From contig JAHFPK010000111.1 of assembly GCA_023266715.1 (NCBI GenBank), forward strand, positions 1-8,320: 8,320 bases of DNA, written 5' to 3'. Positions 6,056-8,320 of the stretch are shown here, one piece after another. Position 1 is the stretch's first letter; every line of letters begins with the position of its first letter. Below the pieces are notes generated by a model, which saw nothing but the letters and a program-made list of their open reading frames with translations, was not told where the DNA came from and ran no database searches. The position numbers and the translations under genes were made by a program. The DNA comes from Hyphomicrobiales bacterium (lineage in GTDB: Bacteria > Pseudomonadota > Alphaproteobacteria > Rhizobiales > Aestuariivirgaceae).

Positions 6056-6679
6056 ATGCCAAAATCCCAATTTGCACCCTCGCGTTTTCAACTCGTCTTC
6101 GCAATACTCGCCCTGCTTGCCGCTCTTCTCACTGCGGGTGTGTCCTATTATCTTGCAAACCAGCCCCGTGGCCAAATCAGCATTGGCACGGCTCTCGTTG
6201 GCGGGCCATTTACCCTCACCGACCAAACTGGACGCAAGGTTACGGAAAAAGATTTTCTTGGCAAATATATGCTGGTCTTTTTTGGCTATACCTATTGCCC
6301 TGATATTTGCCCCACGGAACTGCAGGTGATGTCGGCGGCCCTGGATAGCATGGGACCAAAGGCCGATGCGATTCAACCCGTCTTCATCAGTGTCGACCCG
6401 GGACGCGATACGCCTGAAGTTCTGAAGCAATATGTGGCCAATTTTCATCCCCGCCTTGTGGGCCTTACCGGATCACCTGAGGAGATTGCTTCAGTTGCCA
6501 AAGCCTACCGCGTCTATTTCAGCAAGGTCGAAAGCAATTCCGCACCCGATGCCTATCTTATGGACCATTCCACCATCATCTATTTGATGGACCCCCAGGG
6601 AAAGTTCCTCAAGCATTTCGCCTATTCGACCGATGCGGCAGCCTTGGCCAAGGCTATTGCGGAAGCCATTGCCGGTTAA
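6056..6679 (+). CDS. senC: SCO1/SenC/PrrC family copper chaperone for cytochrome oxidase
   Basis: This 207-residue protein has an N-terminal membrane anchor (residues about 11-34) and an exported thioredoxin-like domain. The copper-binding motif CPDIC (Cys81, Cys85) sits in FFGYTYCPDICPTELQVM, and the partner His171 is in YLMDHSTIIYLMD. The family also shows FISVDPGRDTP and FHPRLVGLTGS. SCO proteins deliver copper to cytochrome c oxidase or help thiol redox balance during its assembly. In Rhodobacter the equivalent (SenC/PrrC) is encoded beside regB and regA and affects oxidase activity that feeds into the Reg signal. Here it is divergent from regB. The ribosome-binding site before ATG 6056 is weak. 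An upstream ATG at 6031 is followed by a stop after four codons, so it is not the start. Confidence 0.95.
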   Translation: MPKSQFAPSRFQLVFAILALLAALLTAGVSYYLANQPRGQISIGTALVGGPFTLTDQTGRKVTEKDFLGKYMLVFFGYTYCPDICPTELQVMSAALDSMGPKADAIQPVFISVDPGRDTPEVLKQYVANFHPRLVGLTGSPEEIASVAKAYRVYFSKVESNSAPDAYLMDHSTIIYLMDPQGKFLKHFAYSTDAAALAKAIAEAIAG

Positions 6680-6695
6680 TTTACCGTAATAATAG

Positions 6696-6701
6696 TATAA
6701 T
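6696..6701 (+). promoter_or_regulatory. Possible -10 element upstream of phaZ
   Basis: TATAAT at 6696-6701 is a perfect -10 hexamer in the 105-bp gap between senC and phaZ. Its -35 would fall over the senC stop codon and matches poorly (CCGGTT or CGGTTA). If used, transcription would start near 6708 and the PhaR-type site would lie about 30 bp downstream of it. Confidence 0.3.
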
Positions 6702-6735
6702 AGGCGGTTGCGGTAACCCTGAGGACTTGTTAGGT

Positions 6736-6747
6736 TGCGTCGCAGCA
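6736..6747 (+). promoter_or_regulatory. PhaR-type operator site upstream of phaZ
   Basis: TGCGTCGCAGCA fits every position of the PhaR consensus TGCRNYGCASMA as I recall it from Bradyrhizobium. Its core TGCGTCGCA is a perfect palindrome. It lies 38 bp before the phaZ start codon. The same dyad, TGC-N3-GCA, occurs twice before the phasin gene at 2551 and 2570, which points to shared control by PhaR. Confidence 0.6.
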
Positions 6748-6784
6748 TGATGCGATCAGGCTCGGCTGTGGGGAAATTCTCCTA

Positions 6785-8017
6785 ATGCTTTATAATCTCT
6801 ATGAGATGAATCACGCTGCCCTTGCGCCTTGGCGCGCGGCTGCCGATATGGGTTTGAATTTTTGGCAGAATCCGGTGAATCCCTTGAGCTCTACCAGTAC
6901 TGCCCGTGCCGTGAGCGCCTCACTGGAACTTTTTGAACGCGCCACCCGCCGGTTTGGCAAACCGTCCTTTGGCCTTAAGGAAACCGAAGTCAATGGCGTG
7001 ACAGCCGGCGTCCAGGAACAAATTCTTTTGCATAAGCCTTTTGTGTCTCTGCTGCATTTCAGCAAGATCTGGCCGGAAAAGGTGAAGGCGAAGCTGCAGG
7101 AAAAGTTGCTGATTGTGGCTCCCATGTCTGGCCACTATGCCACCCTGCTGCGCGGTACTGTTGAGGCCTTGCTTCCTCATTTTGATGTTTACATTACCGA
7201 CTGGACCGATGCCCGCACTGTTCCGCTGTCGATGGGAAAATTCGATCTCGAGGACTATGTCGATCACGTCGTTGATATGCTGCGGATCCTGGGCAGTGGC
7301 GTCAATATCATGGCCGTGTGCCAACCCTCGGTTCCCGTCATGGCGGCCGTATCCCTTTTGAGTGCGAAGGCAGATCCACGCACGCCCAAGACCATGATTC
7401 TCATGGGCGGCCCCATTGATACGCGCCGCAACCCCACCGCGGTCAATAAACTGGCGAAGGAAAAAGGCGCCGGCTGGTTTCGCCAGAATGTGATCATGAA
7501 AGTGCCGTTCCCCCACGCGGGTTTCATGCGCGATGTCTATCCCGGCTTCCTGCAATTGACCGGCTTCATGACCATGAATCTTGATCGCCACATGGACGCC
7601 CACCGGCAACTCTTCTGGCACCTCGTTGAGGGCGATGATGAGAGCGCGGAAAAGCATGAAGATTTCTACGATGAATACATGTCGGTCATGGATCTCACGG
7701 CGGAGTTTTATCTGCAAACCGTCGACCGGGTTTTTGTCAATCACGATCTCCCCAACGGCTCCTACATGCATCGCGGCACGCTTGTTGAGCCCGCGAAAAT
7801 CACCGGGACTGCCCTCATGACGATTGAAGGCGAACGTGATGATATTTCCGGCGTTGGCCAAACCGAAGCCGCCCATGATTTGTGCACCGGCATCCCCAAG
7901 GAAAAGAAGCTGCATCACTTGCAATTGGGCGTCGGACACTATGGCGTGTTCAGTGGCTCACGGTTCCGCAATGATGTGGTCCCAATGATTGTGAACTTTG
8001 TGAGCGCTAACGCCTGA
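6785..8017 (+). CDS. phaZ: Intracellular polyhydroxyalkanoate (PHB) depolymerase
   Basis: This 410-residue protein has the length and layout of intracellular PhaZ. It starts MLYNLYEMNHAALAPWRAAA, the typical beginning of the family, and has no signal peptide. An alpha/beta-hydrolase core follows, with LLIVAPMSGHYATLLRGTVE and VYITDWTDAR. The nucleophile is Cys179 in MAVCQPSVPVMAAVSLL, a Cys in place of the lipase-box Ser, as in Ralstonia PhaZa1. The likely acid is Asp352 in TIEGERDDISGVGQT and the base His385 in GVGHYGVFSGSRFR. The enzyme hydrolyses stored PHB to 3-hydroxybutyrate units when carbon is short. A purine-rich GGGGA lies about 10 bases before ATG 6785. It overlaps the next gene by one base (TGATG), suggesting an operon. 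The PhaR-type box upstream suggests coordination with the phasin. Confidence 0.96.
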   Translation: MLYNLYEMNHAALAPWRAAADMGLNFWQNPVNPLSSTSTARAVSASLELFERATRRFGKPSFGLKETEVNGVTAGVQEQILLHKPFVSLLHFSKIWPEKVKAKLQEKLLIVAPMSGHYATLLRGTVEALLPHFDVYITDWTDARTVPLSMGKFDLEDYVDHVVDMLRILGSGVNIMAVCQPSVPVMAAVSLLSAKADPRTPKTMILMGGPIDTRRNPTAVNKLAKEKGAGWFRQNVIMKVPFPHAGFMRDVYPGFLQLTGFMTMNLDRHMDAHRQLFWHLVEGDDESAEKHEDFYDEYMSVMDLTAEFYLQTVDRVFVNHDLPNGSYMHRGTLVEPAKITGTALMTIEGERDDISGVGQTEAAHDLCTGIPKEKKLHHLQLGVGHYGVFSGSRFRNDVVPMIVNFVSANA

Positions 8018-8320
8018 TGGCCGGCTTGCTTCGCAAGTATGTGAAGGCATGGTCAGAAGTTCCGGTCGAACCCTACTCTATCCTTGTCGACGATCAGCCC
8101 GTTATTGTGAATTTTCGCCGCAACAGCCGGGCCAAACGTATTATTCTCCGCCTGACGCGAGAGTGCAGCGGTGTCGTTGTAACGCTTCCAAAAAATGTGA
8201 GCGCCGCACGAGCCCAGGCCTTTGTGGAAAAGTCGGTTTCCTGGATTTCAAAGCATCTCAAGCACAGAACCCCGCGGACAGTTCTAGGGCCTGGCTCCAT
8301 TATTCCCCTTCGCGGAATTC
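8017..8320 (+). CDS. YgjP-like zinc metallopeptidase (DUF45/M48 superfamily), 5' part
   Basis: From ATG 8017 the frame is open for 101 codons to the right edge. After a short variable N-terminus, the sequence shows the N-terminal beta-rich part of YgjP/DUF45 proteins: VNFRRNSRAKRIILRL, GVVVTLPKNVSAARAQAFVE and KSVSWISKHLKHR, then VLGPGSIIPLRG. The catalytic HExxH would lie about 100 residues further on and is outside the window, so activity cannot be judged. Proteins of this family are often labelled SprT-like or M48 metallopeptidases, with poorly known roles. ATG shares its A with the phaZ stop codon, so translational coupling is likely. Confidence 0.82.
   Translation, partial: MAGLLRKYVKAWSEVPVEPYSILVDDQPVIVNFRRNSRAKRIILRLTRECSGVVVTLPKNVSAARAQAFVEKSVSWISKHLKHRTPRTVLGPGSIIPLRGI

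Noticed and set aside
6681..6716. TTACCG...CGGTAA inverted repeat after senC as a terminator
   Set aside because: The stem is only 6 bp with a 24-base loop and no T run follows, so intrinsic termination is unlikely.
6920..7939. A 339-codon open frame on the minus strand opposite phaZ
   Set aside because: It lies wholly inside phaZ, is rich in His/Gln/Arg as expected of an antisense shadow, and shows no recognisable domain.
8314..8320. Window ends in an EcoRI recognition sequence (GAATTC)
   Set aside because: It could be a clone boundary but a single 6-mer at the edge has no biological meaning.

Overview
The window looks like a chromosomal segment of an alphaproteobacterium, most likely in or near the Rhizobiales (Hyphomicrobiales). 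Four independent signs support this. There is a PdhS-type cell-cycle histidine kinase with the unusual GLPLTKALAEANR ending of its ATP-binding domain. There is an MmcB-family DNA repair protein. There is a RegB/RegA (ActS/ActR, PrrB/PrrA) redox two-component pair next to a SenC/SCO1 protein. The histidine tRNA has A73 and a G1-U72 pair instead of the near-universal G-1:C73. Coding and base composition look uniform; I see no insertion sequence, prophage, CRISPR array or foreign island.

Layout, left to right. Bases 1-2423 (minus) carry a cytosolic, multi-PAS PdhS-like kinase whose last residues run off the left edge. A 222-bp divergent intergenic region follows, with CtrA-like TTAACC boxes on the kinase side and a tandem repeat with two PhaR-type operator sites on the other side. 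It drives a phasin gene (2646-3107) that ends in a clear intrinsic terminator. A tRNA-His gene (3209-3285) comes next. Immediately beside it, on the minus strand, is a 69-codon ORF (3287-3496) that looks like the two ends of an aspartase/fumarase joined after loss of the whole middle. Divergent from it is mmcB (3602-4048), with a 19-bp perfect palindrome between them. mmcB converges on regA with a gap of only 2 bp. regB-regA lie on the minus strand (6001-4051), divergent from senC (6056-6679). Then come phaZ, an intracellular polyhydroxyalkanoate (PHA) depolymerase (6785-8017), and the 5' part of a YgjP-like metallopeptidase gene that overlaps the phaZ stop codon.

How the parts may work together. 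The phasin coats PHA granules and PhaZ breaks the polymer down. Both genes have upstream sites of the form TGC-N3-GCA, and two of the three match the 12-bp PhaR consensus as I recall it, so a single PHA-sensing repressor may co-regulate granule coating and mobilisation. RegB/RegA and SenC connect membrane redox state and cytochrome oxidase biogenesis to gene expression, and PHA is a redox sink, so the neighbourhood has a loose carbon-storage and redox theme. The PdhS-like kinase would act on the DivK/CtrA cell-cycle pathway, and the CtrA-like boxes in front of it suggest feedback.

No stretch longer than about 222 bp lacks a gene. I did not find a wholly new defence or mobile system. The observations most worth following are the paired PhaR sites, the aspartase remnant, the palindrome beside it and the CtrA-like boxes.
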